Source: Crambe crambe (lineage: Eukaryota > Porifera > Demospongiae > Poecilosclerida > Crambeidae). From it: a stretch of 64,000 nucleotides of DNA. Where the stretch lies: assembly GCA_963924555.1 (NCBI GenBank), contig OZ004585.1, positions 5,965,488 through 6,029,487 of the forward strand. The letters are read 5' to 3'. The position numbers and the translations under genes are program-made. Positions 24,007 to 36,663 of this stretch are shown piece after piece. A model generated the notes under the pieces. It ran no database searches and was not told where the DNA came from. It saw only the letters and a list, made by a program, of their open reading frames with translations. Position 1 is the first letter of the stretch; each line of letters begins with the position of its first letter.

Positions 24007-24563
24007 ACACACACACACACAACTAGACTCATTGTACGTAGGTAGCCTAGTACTCAGCATTGGTACCCCATCCACATCACTGAACCCATTATGAGATAGT
24101 TTAAGCAAGACAAACATTCAGTTTGGGGAATTTTGATTAGCTACCTAGCTAGCTATCTATTAAACTTGTTGCATATTAGACAACTCTGTATGTATTATAT
24201 TTGCAGTATACATACCAGAATACATACTGTGTACAGTGTCTATATACACTCATGTCCACCACTAGCAGAGATAATAATTATGTTTATTGTGTACATTGTA
24301 AATGTAAACACAAATTAAGAATCAAGCTTTTTGTTGATATAAGAACTCTCTAGACTAGAGATGCTCGTATAGCATTAGTTGGGCGAGCAAGCAGCCAGTG
24401 GTCATTTCAATGTGCTCCTCCCTCACTTATGATTATATAGCCCCAACAGTGACTTTCGATATCTAGCTATTCAGGTTGTTAACTGACTTGGTGCATTCCC
24501 AGTTAGCATTAGATTGTCTTCTCTGAACCCAGGCTACCACTCAGTAGCTAGTCTCTCAAATAT

Positions 24564-24850
24564 GCTCTAATCTGGCAGCTCTGTGTTCTGCTGACTCTGC
24601 TCTCCTTCTGGCTCTCATTTGCTCTGGTCTTGCAGCATTATCTTCTGCTGACTCTGTACATTCCCTCCTCCTGGCTCTATCTGTCACATTTCTTTGCTAG
24701 TCTTGTTTTTCTCTGTTCCGTTGACTCTGTTCTCTTTCTAGCTCTGTCTCTTTCATTTCTTTCATGAGGTCTCGCTCTTCTTTGCTGGTCAGTTTCTAGA
24801 GGGTGTTCTGGGGCCCTCCTTCGCTTGTTTTCTGGTTCTCTGGGTTCCAT
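24564..24850 (-). pseudogene. N-terminal fragment of a replicative-transposon-type protein
   Basis: Starts MEPREPENKRRRAPEHP, then a repeated pattern RARKRTESTEQRKTRLAKK and, after a frame change, RARRRAESAEHRAARLEH. Charged RRRxxESxEQRxARL repeats are known at the start of Helitron/PIF1-helicase-type and related large transposon proteins in animals. Only the N-terminal repeat is here and it is frameshifted at about 24,675. Confidence 0.5.
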
Positions 24851-24920
24851 AATACTCGCTACAATAGTGTTTCAACTTCAAGCTTAAAGAAAATGATTGC
24901 TTATTATGACGTTGCTTAGT

Positions 24921-25141
24921 ACACCCATTTTCACTTCACTTTGAACGTGCTCCGGGAAGCGTATGGTTTGTTTTTTTCAAGGCTGTTTCAATGGGCATCA
25001 ATGGAACCCACAAAGCATAAACTTCCCGTACGATTTTGGAAGGTTATGCTTTGTACGTGCCGTTTAATGTTTATTGAAATTGCCCGAAAAAACAAACCAT
25101 ACGCTTCCCGGGGCACGTTCAAAGTGAAGTGAAAATCGGTG
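24921..25141. mobile_element. Foldback MITE, about 220 bp
   Basis: Long inverted arms: TACACCCATTTTCACTTC at the left and GAAGTGAAAATCGGTGTA at the right. The arms continue through GCGTATGGTTTGTTTTTT and its complement, about 57 bases each. Ends in TA suggest a TA target. Nested in the 0.9-kb insertion. Confidence 0.85.
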
Positions 25142-25327
25142 TAGCTATTTCATGCGCATGCGTAAGCGCATGCGCATTTTGAGTGACGTACGCGTAACAT
25201 AAATATCGCAATTTTCCATTTTGACCAATTAGTGTGGGGCTTCGCTCGCTTCGCTCGCTCGCCAACTATAGGTAGACAGTCTGCTGGTACTTAGCTAATA
25301 GGGCAACCAACTATATTATTGCTAGAT

Positions 25328-28300
25328 ATGGCATTTGGGCTCATATTTTGGAGCTCCATGATCCATATGGTTTTAGGCATTCCTACTCTGGACTTCTATT
25401 TGCATTCGAAAAAATTTCCAAATGTGGTAAGATTTGAATGTATAAACAATGATGGTGAACCTGACCCCACTGCAAGATTTGAGTTCCGCAATAGTACAAG
25501 AAATTTGATTGCACAGCGAGGTACTGATACTAGTCAAAGCTATTTGACCTACAACATTACCGAAGATGCTGTTATTCGATGCATAGTAGGGGAGGAACAC
25601 TCAAATTATTTTATTTTTACTGGTAAGGTCACTATGTATAGTATTAGTTATCTTTATAACATCATGGGCCTCAACTGTTTCAACCTAGCTACCACTCACA
25701 ATGACTAATATTATAGTTGCCTATACTGTGGATTAATTTATAACTGCAGGTTCAGTAGAGTAAAATTAGGGATAGGCATAGTATGATTCTCATCCTCCTA
25801 CATGTGCCTGTGAACTGCGTGGCAAAATGATTGGGTTATAATAGGAATTGGTACATTTAATAACGAGCCTCTGAAATAGCTAGTAATAGCTGTTAAATCC
25901 TAATATGAAAATCAGTTGCTATAATAACTGAGAAAGGTATTCCACTATATAAATTAGGTAATTTACAACTGTATCGCCTTCTCTGTCTATGGAGTTTGTG
26001 TATCTGATTGATATGGGATATTTGTATTATGTATAGCTAATGAAAAACAACTATACAGTTAAAGTGATAATTTGATATAGCATACAGTCATAATGTCCTA
26101 TATCAATCCCATAAAACCGCCATAAGTAGTTTTTAAATTGTCACTCTAAGACCAGAGCCTGACACAGTATATGTATGTATAAGAATATGCAGTTCCTATT
26201 CTGTGCACATATAGTCTATAGTATAATTACATACACAAACTAATGAGCATGTTCGAGGGTAATTGTGCTGCATGTAGCTAATTAGCTACGTATAGTTTTA
26301 TGATAATATTATTCCAAAAAGTATTCATAACTATGCTTGTTTACCTTCTCATAGGTATCTTGGAATGGAGTTTATTTTTATCATAACTCATATGCATTAT
26401 TACTCTATACCTGTATAATTGTTATGCTGTACATACCACTAACTATAACCACATGTCTCTAACTTAGAGTAAAACAGCGTTTAATTATTCTTCTGCTGCT
26501 CTGTTGCCAGTGCAATCCAGAAATGTCTCTGTTCAGCTAGCTCTGAAATACGTACCTCATCCCTTAGAGTGGGATTTGCCTACTCGAGTCACATCAAATT
26601 CTGAATCACTTAGCTACTATTCTGTTCAGCTTGCTTATACGTACATACATAGCTATTTAAAACTAGAGCCAGCTAACTTAGATAGCTACTAGCACTATGT
26701 CAGAGAGTACGATACACTTTAAGTGTTTACTGCACACCATTTTGTCCCAATGCACACACTAGTTTGTTTTTAGTGTGTGTATTGGGACAATTTAGTGTGC
26801 AGTACACACTTTCAGTGTAGTATTCTCTAAGTAGGGATGGAACGGATTGCCCCATTGGACTAATACATATTTCCAGAATACTTCCCTTCTATAGTCAGCA
26901 ACTCCTAACTTGAGACAACAATGTGCTAGGACTCAAGTATGAAGAGCAGAAGACAAAGCAGCATCATTTTATGGCGATTTCTAAAATTGCAGTTGTACAT
27001 CTGGTCATTTCTATCATCATCCAACAATTTATTTCAGAAATGATTCATTTTATACGTACTACACTACTCAAAATAACTTGACATGTTCAAAAATAGCATG
27101 TCATTTACCAACTTGCTAGCTTCAACCTACTGGCGTAGAAGACAATAGTCCAATGGGGCAATCCGTGCCATCCCTACATAGAGAGTACTATCGTACTCTC
27201 TGATATGAACTATATACGTAGCTAGCTACAATACATGAACTTTAACTTAGATAGCAGGATCACAGCATCTAGTTGCCTATAATAAAATAATAAAGCATTA
27301 CATAAAAAAGTGATGAACAAGTAGCTAGCTGAAGGAAAAATATTTATTCCAAATTTTAAAATGGGTCCAAAAAAGTTCAACAAAGAGTGAACTTCAGTCA
27401 AGTAATTCCTTACCCATCACATCATGGTATTAATTTATTCTGTACTACTTTTAATGGCAGCTAAGAATAATAAGCTGAATTCAGAAGATTTAGTTAGTAT
27501 CACTCAGTATTGGAAGGAGAAAAAAAAAACAAAAAAACTCTAAAACTAATGATATAATATGTATGGCTGCTAATTGTAACTAGCTAAGTATTTTTCATGA
27601 ATTACTTACAGGGGGGAAGATGTTGGGTTTGGGGGGAAGCTTCCCCCCTGCACCCCCCAGTAGATGAAACCCTGACATATATTACCAAACTAGCTATTCC
27701 TACTTCACTCCCTTTATATCTCATCTTGGCCTGTCATGGGAGTGAAGTAGGAATGCATGGTTAGCTTGTAGTTTGGTAGTAATCATTGGTGATGGCCCTG
27801 TTGGATAAGGGATTAGTAACTTGACTCAAGTTCACTCTCTTGTTGCTGAATTTCTTTGAACTGCACACAGCCATCCTTTTTTATTTAGAATAAATATTTT
27901 TTCCTATTGTTGCAGCTGTTCCAACTGTATCAAATCAAAATGTGTCCACTAATGCATTCCATAATACATCTGTAATGTTGATGTGTCCCATACCGCTGCC
28001 TACTGTACGCAGTTCATACACTCTTATATGGGAGCAACTTGTGGATTCAACTCCAATACCATTAATGAATGATTCAGACTCAGGAAGATATATACTCTCT
28101 CACAATAGCAGAACCCTTTCCATATTAGTACTAAACTCTACTGATCAGAGGGTATTTCGATGCATGTTAAACATACGACGGTGTTCTCCAACTAGATGTC
28201 AAGAATTTGATGTAGAAGGACCTTTCATGGAAATCAATGTATTGAGTAAGCTGATGATACATGCATGCATGTATGAAATAATACTAGCTAACAACCTATC

Positions 28301-31300
28301 ATTTCAGAGAGAAGTGAAATAACTACTTTCCCTTCACCCCAGAGAGTAACAAATGGTGACATTGCAATATTTCACTGCAATGCTAAAGGAAGTAACATCA
28401 GTGTAAGATGGAATTTTAATGGGTCATTTTGTTGTATTGATAGCTGTGAGCAGAATGGAATCTATATAGATAGGACTCAAAACACAAAACTCATGATCAA
28501 TTCCACATTGGAGATCAGGACTGGTGAGCTGCACTCTGTCATAATGGAGAAAATAAACTACACTATTCAGTGCATTGTGGAACAAAATCTGGATTCTTCA
28601 TCACTTATGATAACAAGGACGTTAACTGTGGATCCTCAACAAGTAACTGAATCAGATGATGGTGAGTAAATTCTGCTTGTTTGCTTGCGCAAAGTGATCA
28701 TTCAGGAAATCATTATTTTAGGAGTCACAACTACTTTCATTTCATCTTCTGATACAAATGTATCCACAGTGGTTGCCAATGACAGAGTTAGCTCTTCAAC
28801 TATGAATGTCTCCAGTAGTGCCGGCAGTGAAAACTTAAGCTCTTCAATTTTGGCTATCATCATTTCAGTCCTTGTTGTCGTTCTACTATCAGGAATGTTG
28901 ATTGGAATAATTCTGATCATCTATTGGGCAAAAAGAAAACGAACCAAAAAATTTGACACTGAATTACAAGAGAAAAAGTAACCTTTTAAATAGTGTCAGC
29001 AATGAGGACCTAGCTGCATGGAATCAGCTATACTGTAGGGAGGTGATCTTAATAGGAAAGTGGTTTCTTAAATGAAGGTCACAATAGCTGCATGTGGTAC
29101 TTAATAGAGACCATGATGGTTGTCTAGGCCCGTTAGCCTGCCACTTATTGGACTTGTGAATTGTACCTCTATGTTAGCTATATTAATTTTTTTTTTCAGG
29201 TCACTAAATATAAAAAATGAATGTCCACAGCCTAATAATGGTATGTACTAAATAAGATAGTTATAGATTATTCTCTTATAAGAAATGATATTATCTCTAG
29301 CAAAGACTACAACATTGGGAGTTGAAACAATTGGACCTTCTGAATTGTATGCCAAAAATTTTCATGACTCAAATTTGCTGATACCTGGTCGTCACATTCA
29401 GCTAAATCATACGATTGGTCAAGGTTAGCTATCTATTATTATATCCCATGCGTGGGCGAGATCAAAGGGCCGTGGTGTGATTTATAAGCCATAATGGCTG
29501 TCGTCATGAATGATGGGTTATATTGTCCGTAGTCCATGGAAACATCCATGGAGACAAGAAAGCGCGGCAGCTAAAGCATCAAGGTAAAGTTACTTTACTC
29601 ATAGCTTTACTGTAGCTAGCCTAGTCTATACTCACCTTTAGCTAGCGCTATACAAATGTAGCAGGATGCGCCCTCGGGACTCGGGTTGCATAAAACACAT
29701 GGCACCCATGTTATAACTATTACTTATAAGAGGACTTTATAGCGGAAACTCCAGAAAAGGACACACCTCAACAAAGTAGCTACTACCTTTACATCCAAAA
29801 GAGGACAACCTTTCTAATAGGTTGGGTCCCAAGTGTGTCCATCATTCAGAGATTCTTAAATTTTGTAGTTGTATGATTAAGTCATGATTATGATGCTCCG
29901 GCAGATTATATTCATTTACCTAAGATTCTATTCTCAGATTCTCACTCAAGCCCTATTAATCTACCTATTACTCTCGTATACAGAATAATGGACACACTTG
30001 GGACCTAACTTTTTATCCGGTTCTGGATCATCCTCTTTTGGTGGCATAGACTATGAATACAAAGGTACTCCTTTGTTGAGAAGTTTTTCACACTTGAGAA
30101 ACCATCTTATTAGTTACCATAGTATTATAGTCTATCTCCACTTGGGCACAGCATCTTGCTGTGAGATATAATAGCTATGAGTCCCTTCCCTTGATTCATT
30201 GGTCTATAATATCACACATTGTAACGTAGTACATGTAATTAATAACTGTAAACTATAATAGACTATTTCAATTGAGACCAAAACAAGAGATTAAATTGAC
30301 AAAGACTAAAAATTAATGAGAAGCTTAAATACATTCAAGAAAAACCACAAGCAGATGATTATGATTTTCAATACAGTTAAATGTATTCCACACACATGCA
30401 CATGAGCTGCAGAGGAATTTTTGACTTCAAACTATGTATGTAGGCTGAAGAGTGACATTTCTAGTGAACCCAAATGTTGAGAACCCAAGCTCAACCAACA
30501 TTTACAAAATTCCTATCTGACCTATATAAGATCCAAGAATCCTCACGATTCTTAAATTCCAGAGCACATAATCTGCAGGAGGTTACAGAACTGCATTATC
30601 TATAATTGTATAATAATCCAGTTTTTTACTCTCTATTAAATTCACAGGTGAATTTGGATTAGTATATAAAAGTTATCTCACAGGTTGGCAAGGAAGGACT
30701 ACAGCAGAAGTTGTAGCTGTCAAGACTCTAAAAAGTAACATTACTGTATTTGTCATTATGACAATCTATGCATTTTTATTGATGAGCTATAAAATAATAC
30801 ATATAATACAGTGCTCCATTACATTTCATTATGAACAGATAGCTAACTAGCTTTGTATACACTTACCTCAAAAAATGGAACAATTACCGTTCTTCCATAC
30901 CAATAATCAAGTCATGATATTCCACAATCTTACAGGTTTTTATTCAGCAAAAAATATTGAAGACCTGATAGCAGAAAGTGAAAGAATGAAGAGATTTAAA
31001 CACCAAAATGTTATGGGTTTAATTGGAGTTTCTATTGATGTAGGAGAAAGGCCATTTATTGTTATGCCTTTTATGGCAAATGGCTCTCTCCTGACTTACT
31101 TGAAGAAGAATAGATCTCGATTCACAGAAAAAATGGTAATAAAGTCAGCTAGCTATATAGCTACAGTTATTACTCTTTCTTTGTTATAAGATCGAAGATG
31201 CCCAAAGAAAGCTGCTGTCAATGTGCCTTCAAGTTTCAAAGGGAATGAATTATCTTGCCAAACACAAGTTTGTGCATAGAGACCTAGCAGCCCGCAATTG

Positions 31301-34300
31301 CATGTGCGTATGAATTAAATAATAACCAGCATAGCTAACATGTTGAGCAAATGAAAATAAAATAGCAGTAGTCATTAATTTTTGAATTAAGTATCAAATG
31401 AAAGATTACTAATAATAAAACAGACCTTGTAGCTATCTGCTAGAGCATAGTTTTAGCGGCTGATGTGTATAAGAGATCAGTCATTCATAATTAATACAGC
31501 CCTTATAGCTAGCTAGACATTAGATTGTAATTTGTAGCAAATTTAATTGTATAAGATATAGCTATAGTCAGTCATTCATATTTAGAAAATCTCATCCAGG
31601 ATAGATGATAAGTTTGTGATCAAGGTGGGAGATTTTGGCCTCTCTGAAGAAGTATACTCGACCAATTACTTCAGACAAGGGGAAAGAGCTTCAGTAAAGC
31701 TTCCAGTCAAATGGATGGCCTTGGAAAGTCTTCTTGATGGGATCTTCTCTGAAAAAACAGATGTAGTAAGTATATAGACAGTATACTATGATATCAGTGA
31801 AATTCTGTCACTAGAACTTAATTGCACCCGGGCAGCTGGTGAATTCACACATTCCCACGCTAGCTATAATAGCTATAGCTAATGAGCATGTTGTGTGTTG
31901 CCATTTTTACTCACTATAATTATTATATCTTATCATTTGAACCAAATGGGAGTCAAGGTGTCTAGGGAATTCAAAAGATTGTCCAATCATGTTAGTGTTA
32001 GAAGTGTAGTTTAATTGAAATTAAAAGAAAAAAGTTATTGTAGCTACGTTTCTTTGGAAAAATAATATGGCTATAAATACCTGAATCCAAGTCTGTATTA
32101 CGTATCAGTTGAGTCTGTTAACTAGTAACGTTAATGTATAGTTGTTGTTACACAACCATGAAGGTTGTATAGCTCAGTGGCGGATTTGTTCAGCGCTAGC
32201 GTGCATGATAGCTGGCTAGTCTGGATCTAAAGCCCAGAAACTGTAGCTACGTAGCTACAACTCAGTTCTACTATAGAGACTTGTGCCTGAGAAATCAAAG
32301 CATGATAGCTAGCAATATTGTACAGGTAGCTAGAAGAAGCTTACAATAATAAGGCAAAAGTGGGTGTGGTTAGGCAAATTTTTTCTGTGCGCTTGCACAC
32401 AGATAACTGAAAATTTTTCTAGATCTGCCAATGTAGCTAGAGCCCGAGTGTACAGCCAGTAGTTGTGGTATAACCTATTTCGAGGGCATTATAATTGTTA
32501 TCATTGAACAGGGCGCATGATATTGATGTCACCCTCCTGGGTTGTATCAATATCACTATGTGGTTACCTGTACTAGAATTACAACCAAGTAGGAGTGCTT
32601 TGATCTTAACCACAAGTAGGCTATAAAGAATAATATTATGATCATGAGCAAGAGGGTCAGCTGGCCAGTAGGCATGGGGCTAAAATGCTCTATTATGTAT
32701 TCTATTCTGCAGTGCTCCCAGCAGACCCATTATTCATTTTATAGTATCTCTATGGAAGCCGAGAAGGGCACTTTTTTCAGATTGAGAGTCGGTGAGTGGC
32801 GGCGCCAAGCGGCGACAGTCCGCGACAGTCGGCGACAGTCCGCGACAGTCGGCGACAGTCCGCGACAGTCGGCGACAGTTCGGCGACAGTCGGTGACAGG
32901 CGGCGACAGGCGGCGACAGTTCGGCGACAGTCGGCGACAGGTGGCGACAGTATGCCCTTTGGGCTTTAGATTGATATTGATCTTGATATTGATATTGCAT
33001 GCATGCATGCACATGGTTTGTGTCTAGTACACCTAGCAACAAAGGCGCTTATACCAGCCAAAGACATAGCTGACAAGGGGAACCTTTCATTCTAACAACT
33101 ACACTATGGCAACACTATAGCTAGTGGCTAGGAAAATTCTGGGGCGAGCACGCAGAGAACAAACCAATTAAAGTGATGAACAAAGTGACAAAATGAAAAG
33201 CCAAGGAAAATAATGATTTATTTACAATAAATAATGATGAAATACAAAACAAGGGGGAGGGATGCCATAAAGAGTAAGAGCAGCTAGGTCTCGGAAGGAG
33301 TGCCAGTAGTTGTTATCATATCCTCTACAACCACATCACATTCAGAGCATATCGTGTGTTAGTGCTATTGCACATTATATTTCACTAGCTACTTACCATA
33401 TTATTGCTACTCATTCATTATCTGTGGGGGCTGCATGAATAAGTACCTTACCAACTCCCTAGCTATGAGCACTAGCGTAAGGCATCAAATTTCGACCGTA
33501 TCTTAAATCGACCGTTTTAATGACACGGAAAGTTTACGGTAGTAAACAAACGTAAATGGAGTCTAAGAAAATGGCTGCATTGGAAAATGTATGGGGAAAA
33601 CTTACAAGCTATGGAGAGAAAACAGGACTTCAAGAGAAGCTGTAGTATGAAAGTAAGTTGCTAGCTCACATTACCCATCCCCATGGCTCCAGAAGATTGC
33701 TCAAAAGCTAGGAAAACTATCAACTTATGGTAGAATGGTAACTGCTGCAGAAGCTCTCCTTTTTGTTGGATTCAGATAATAATGCTCAGAAACAGTCTTC
33801 ATTGGTCTGTGTTTTATATTCTTACAGAATCCAGCAAATTCGACTGAAAATTGTGAAGCCGTTTATGATAGAAAAGCTTCGTTCATTTTTTTATAAAATT
33901 TGTTATAATGATGTATTTTATAGTATAAAAGTATCTTTTTAAGAGCCCTTAAGGCCCTGACATGTAGTGGAGCAAAACTTTAAAAGAAAGACTGGGGTGG
34001 ACGAATTTATTGATATTAGATTTTCAACGGGTGGTCGAAGATAGATATTGGTGGACGATTATTGGTTCTTTAGTTGATGTAGTAGATCCAGTGTTACAAA
34101 ATTTCCATCCAATTGTGGGGGAAATAATTTATATGACGTTAAAGAGGAAGGAAATATCTTCCTTATGGTTCTTATTTGAGGCTTTGACGATCATCGGTGA
34201 AGACGATACGGCACGAGGAAAATAGTCTGGCCGAATAGTGATGTCTTATGCTGTAGGAGTAACTATGTAGCTATAACTTAAAAACTGTTCACTAAGAGCT

Positions 34301-35393
34301 CTTTATTATTATTATTATTATTATAATATAAATGGGCTATGAAAATGCAAGTTTTTGAGCATGAGAGAAGTGAGTTGATGCCAAAATAGTAATAACTAAT
34401 GTCTTTGCCGACCCTTTACCTTCCTAACATTGCCACTCTCCGCCTGTCGCCGACTGTCGCCGCTTGGCGCCGCCACTCACCGACTCTCAATTTGAAAAAA
34501 AGTGCCCTTCTCGGCTTCCATAGTATCTCAACTATATAATCAAAATGTCATGAAAAGAGTACTTTTTGAATTGTGTGTAGTGTACAATTTTCTTGCTGAT
34601 AGGATGCTTTTAAAATAATTCAAAATGCACACGCAATTTTGCCAGCATTTGATAATCAGACAAGGGCTAGGGAGGAGCGAGGTTATTGTAGCTATAATAA
34701 TGACTGCAGCTAGTCTATTATTCTATTTTTAAGCCTATTATGCTGGGATTCCAGTGAGGCCCTATTATTATGCTAGCATGCCTACTGGCCAGTTATGAAC
34801 ACAAGAGTTAACTATAGCTGTATGTCTTCACAACACATTATAGAGGAATCCATACTCTGTGCAACCATCATGGACTTAATGAAATGCACACTTAGAATTA
34901 AATATTTAGCATAATTAAATCACAGTGGTCATTTGGAGTAACTTGTTGGGAGATATTCAGCCTTGGTCATACCCCCTACCCTGCTGTTGATCCATTTTCC
35001 TTGGTTAAATATCTTCAAAATGGAGGGAGACTGGAGAAGCCCAACAATGCAGGTTGCAGTCATCAAGTGTAAGTTTTGTGTATGCAATCATGCATGTACT
35101 ATTATTCATTATAGCTATGTGCACTTCAACTACTAACAGAGAGCTAGTTAGAAATTAGTTGTCCAGCATACATATCTATACATAATTGTTACACAAAACT
35201 TTTAAGTTGTCAAGCATGAAATTGTTTATACCTATATAATACTAGGTATGACTTGGTCTCTCAGTGCTGGGAAGAATCACCTGAAAAACGACCTTACTTT
35301 GAAGACTTGGTAAAGGAAATTAACATACTACTTGAAGAGGTAGCTGGATACCTCGAATTCTCAGGATTTTCTGGTAATGGTCCGACTGCATAA
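25328..35393 (+). CDS. Receptor tyrosine kinase with Ig-like ectodomain, 751 aa
   Basis: Twelve exons: 25,328-25,622; 27,916-28,245; 28,308-28,661; 28,722-28,977; 29,200-29,240; 29,301-29,423; 30,648-30,734; 30,936-31,135; 31,191-31,303; 31,600-31,765; 34,926-35,068; 35,246-35,393. All phases agree and give 752 codons including TAA. A signal peptide ([17 protein letters not shown]) precedes three Ig-like or Ig-derived ectodomains, one per exon 1-3, with many N-glycosylation sequons. The TM segment is in exon 4 ([20 protein letters not shown]), followed by KRKRTKK. Kinase signatures are all present: GQGEFGLVY loop, VAVKTLK, AESERM (alpha-C Glu), [24 protein letters not shown] and SEKTDVWSFGV. 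An active membrane tyrosine kinase is expected; ligand unknown. Starting at the ATG at 25,328 gives the signal peptide. Intron 11 is 3.2 kb and holds a transposon. Confidence 0.92.
26698..27208. mobile_element. Inverted-repeat element in kinase intron 1
   Basis: Ends TCAGAGAGTACGATA and TATCGTACTCTCTGA. The inner arms share GGATGG..ACGGATTGCCCCAT / ATGGGGCAATCCGT. The core (about 26,925-27,060) recurs at 42,897-43,030 and in unit B (63,565-63,680). A separate MITE is nested near its left end. It is present at the same place in unit B (63,325-63,833), so it predates the duplication. Confidence 0.75.
26715..26817. mobile_element. TA-flanked palindromic MITE, copy 2
   Basis: 103 bp with the same inner arms as 6,218-6,338 (TTTGTCCCAATGCACACAC and complement), ends CACTTTAAGTG / CACTTTCAGTG, and TA on both sides. 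The equivalent site in unit B is empty (about 63,335-63,340). Confidence 0.82.
27605..27900. repeat. G/C-run and hairpin repeats before kinase exon 2
   Basis: A GGGGGGAAGCTTCCCCCC palindrome is followed by a hairpin whose arms contain TATTCCTACTTCACTCCC / GGGAGTGAAGTAGGAAT. The hairpin and the following 110 bases (CAAGTTCACTCTCTTGTTGC) recur at 43,325-43,510, where no kinase is nearby, so this is a dispersed repeat. Confidence 0.65.
29773..30082. repeat. Inverted repeat in kinase intron 6
   Basis: Arms of about 85-95 bases (AACAAAGTAGC.. and ..TACTCCTTTGTTG; GGACACACTTGGGACC in the right arm) separated by about 130 bases. Probably a nonautonomous TIR element; no duplication confirmed. Confidence 0.6.
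32806..32955. repeat. GC-rich 10-11 bp minisatellite
   Basis: About 14 tandem copies of CGGCGACAGT / CCGCGACAGT, strikingly GC-rich in an AT-rich region. One or two copies of the same unit survive in the right arm of the element (near 34,445-34,470). Confidence 0.92.
33485..34230 (+). pseudogene. Unknown repeat family with protein-like frames, copy 1
   Basis: Paired with 40,505-41,245 on the opposite strand. Shared frames include MAAL.. at 33,571 ending at a [17 protein letters not shown] and [11 protein letters not shown]. The last two stay recognisable in both copies although a base slip in a T run breaks copy 1. The frame at 34,010-34,225 ([15 protein letters not shown]) is open here but broken by stops in copy 2. 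I do not recognise the protein. Confidence 0.45.
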
Positions 35394-36663
35394 CTTTAGC
35401 AGGAGTGCTACAAACACTGTTTCTTATAGAGAATCAAAACTCTGTCCACTCCATACACATCAGCTATTTTGAGTGTCTTATACAGCTATATCATTCATTA
35501 TGTATAATTATAGCTATGTATCTTGCATGCTTGAATTATAACTTTTAAGTCAGTTCAAATTTTTACTTGCTAGCTAATTATTGCTGCTGTGTAAACCTAA
35601 CATTGACATATGTACATACGTAGGTACAGTTTGTGGCTGATTCCTTGGCTCTCAGCTGCACTACCTACAAAGCTTGGATGTTTCTGCAGGGTAGCAATAG
35701 CTGGGATCAAAGGGAGATGACTATTGTAAAAGAACCCTATAACTGATATATCATACCACTCGATCTTTATTTGATCTTCTGTACCCCTAACATGCTTGGC
35801 CATTCTGAACATTTTGAGCCCCTAAGAAAATCTGTAGCTATATAGCTATATGGTCAGGGGTGGATCCAGGGGGGGGGGGGGGGGGGCATTGGGGGAAGAG
35901 TAAGTTGCGGTAGCTTAACTAACTAGCCTCGGCATAAAGCATGCATTAAATTGAGCATTTCTAATTAAAAGTGGGTGCAGTTTTCCATATGAGCTCGTCT
36001 AAGCCAGGTACTCCTCTACTAGTTACATGCAGTTAAAGACTGAACTTTTTGTACATAGGTGAGATGACGTTTAATATATATAGAGATGGAATAAGCAGGA
36101 TGCTGGCTGGCTTCGAATACAAGCTGGAGTGAGGCTAGGGATTGTGGCAGTATGCCAGGCAAACTACATACCTTGTTTCTCATCAGCTAGCTAGATGCAA
36201 ATTGGTGCATAACCAGCAGAGAAATATAATTTCTCAATAGGGTTGGAACAACTGTGCTCTCTGATATAGCTAAACACATGAGGTTTTCATCATAGATGTA
36301 AGCTATGTCATCAAGAAAGGACTGAATTTTAGTTTTGTCTTGAGTAGAAAGTTCAAGTTACGTTTGGAATGTACGTACAAGAGTCTCCGGTCTGTTTTAG
36401 CAAGTGAGAGTTTCAGAGGTTTTCTTCTTGACAACTACCAAGAAGAAGTAGCATGCTTCTGTAAAATGGGTGAAGACGATTTGCACTTCCTGTGTTTGCT
36501 CTGTTCAGGAACATTGTATCCATTAATGCACACTTCAGTTCATCAATGGTAGTTAATCCTGGCATAGATTGTATAGACTACGTAACCGGGATTGGAAACG
36601 TAATATAAACTGCCCAGCCCCTTATTGCATTAATTAATACAATAAGAAAAAAGACAATAATTA
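35394..36663. other. Downstream of the kinase; hAT-type end at 35,857
   Basis: AT-rich with a GTGGATCCAGGGGG word followed by a long G run (35,863-35,890). The same GTGGATCCAGGGGG word occurs at 43,074, and such words are typical of hAT termini. A frame at 36,340-36,552 is open on the plus strand and an overlapping frame is open on the minus strand; neither has clear splice support. Confidence 0.4.

Larger units (their letters stand above)
24355..25268. mobile_element. A-only 0.9-kb insertion with TAGTTGG-type ends
   Basis: Unit B reads straight through at 61,918-61,921. Inverted words TAGTTGGGCGAGCAAGC (about 24,377) and GCTCGCTCGCCAACTA (ending 25,268) lie near the limits, with GCTTCGCTCGCTTCGCTCG just inside the right end. 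About 18 bases at the left lie outside the inverted word, so the exact ends are unclear. It contains a decayed coding fragment and a nested foldback MITE. Confidence 0.72.
1..27366. repeat. Segmental duplication, unit A
   Basis: This segment is matched, in the same order and orientation, by 53,466-64,000. Matching blocks are 1-5,658 with about 53,466-59,118, 6,120-6,446 with 59,120-59,315, 18,646-20,069 with 59,316-60,768, 22,697-23,590 with 60,765-61,795, 24,250-24,354 with 61,800-61,918, and 25,269-27,366 with 61,921-64,000. Matched stretches are nearly identical, with small indels. Gaps in the match are mostly insertions in A (6,447-18,641; 20,070-22,696; about 24,355-25,268) plus deletions in B. 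The left limit is not visible, because homology already runs at base 1. Confidence 0.93.
32751..34522. mobile_element. 1.8-kb TIR element in kinase intron 11
   Basis: Inverted ends of about 70-80 bases begin TATGGAAGCCGAGAAGGGC and continue through GAGAGTCGGTGAGTGGCGGC. GTATCTC flanks both sides (32,744-32,750 and 34,523-34,529); depending on where the end is placed the duplication is 7 to 9 bases. The left end adjoins a GC-rich minisatellite, and a repeated unknown sequence lies inside (33,485-34,230). Confidence 0.8.

Noticed and set aside
32638-33042. Arg/Ser/Ala-rich frames on both strands
   Set aside because: Translation of the CGGCGACAGT minisatellite.
36340-36552. 70-codon plus-strand frame with many Cys
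   Set aside because: The minus strand is equally open here and neither has good splice borders or a known pattern.
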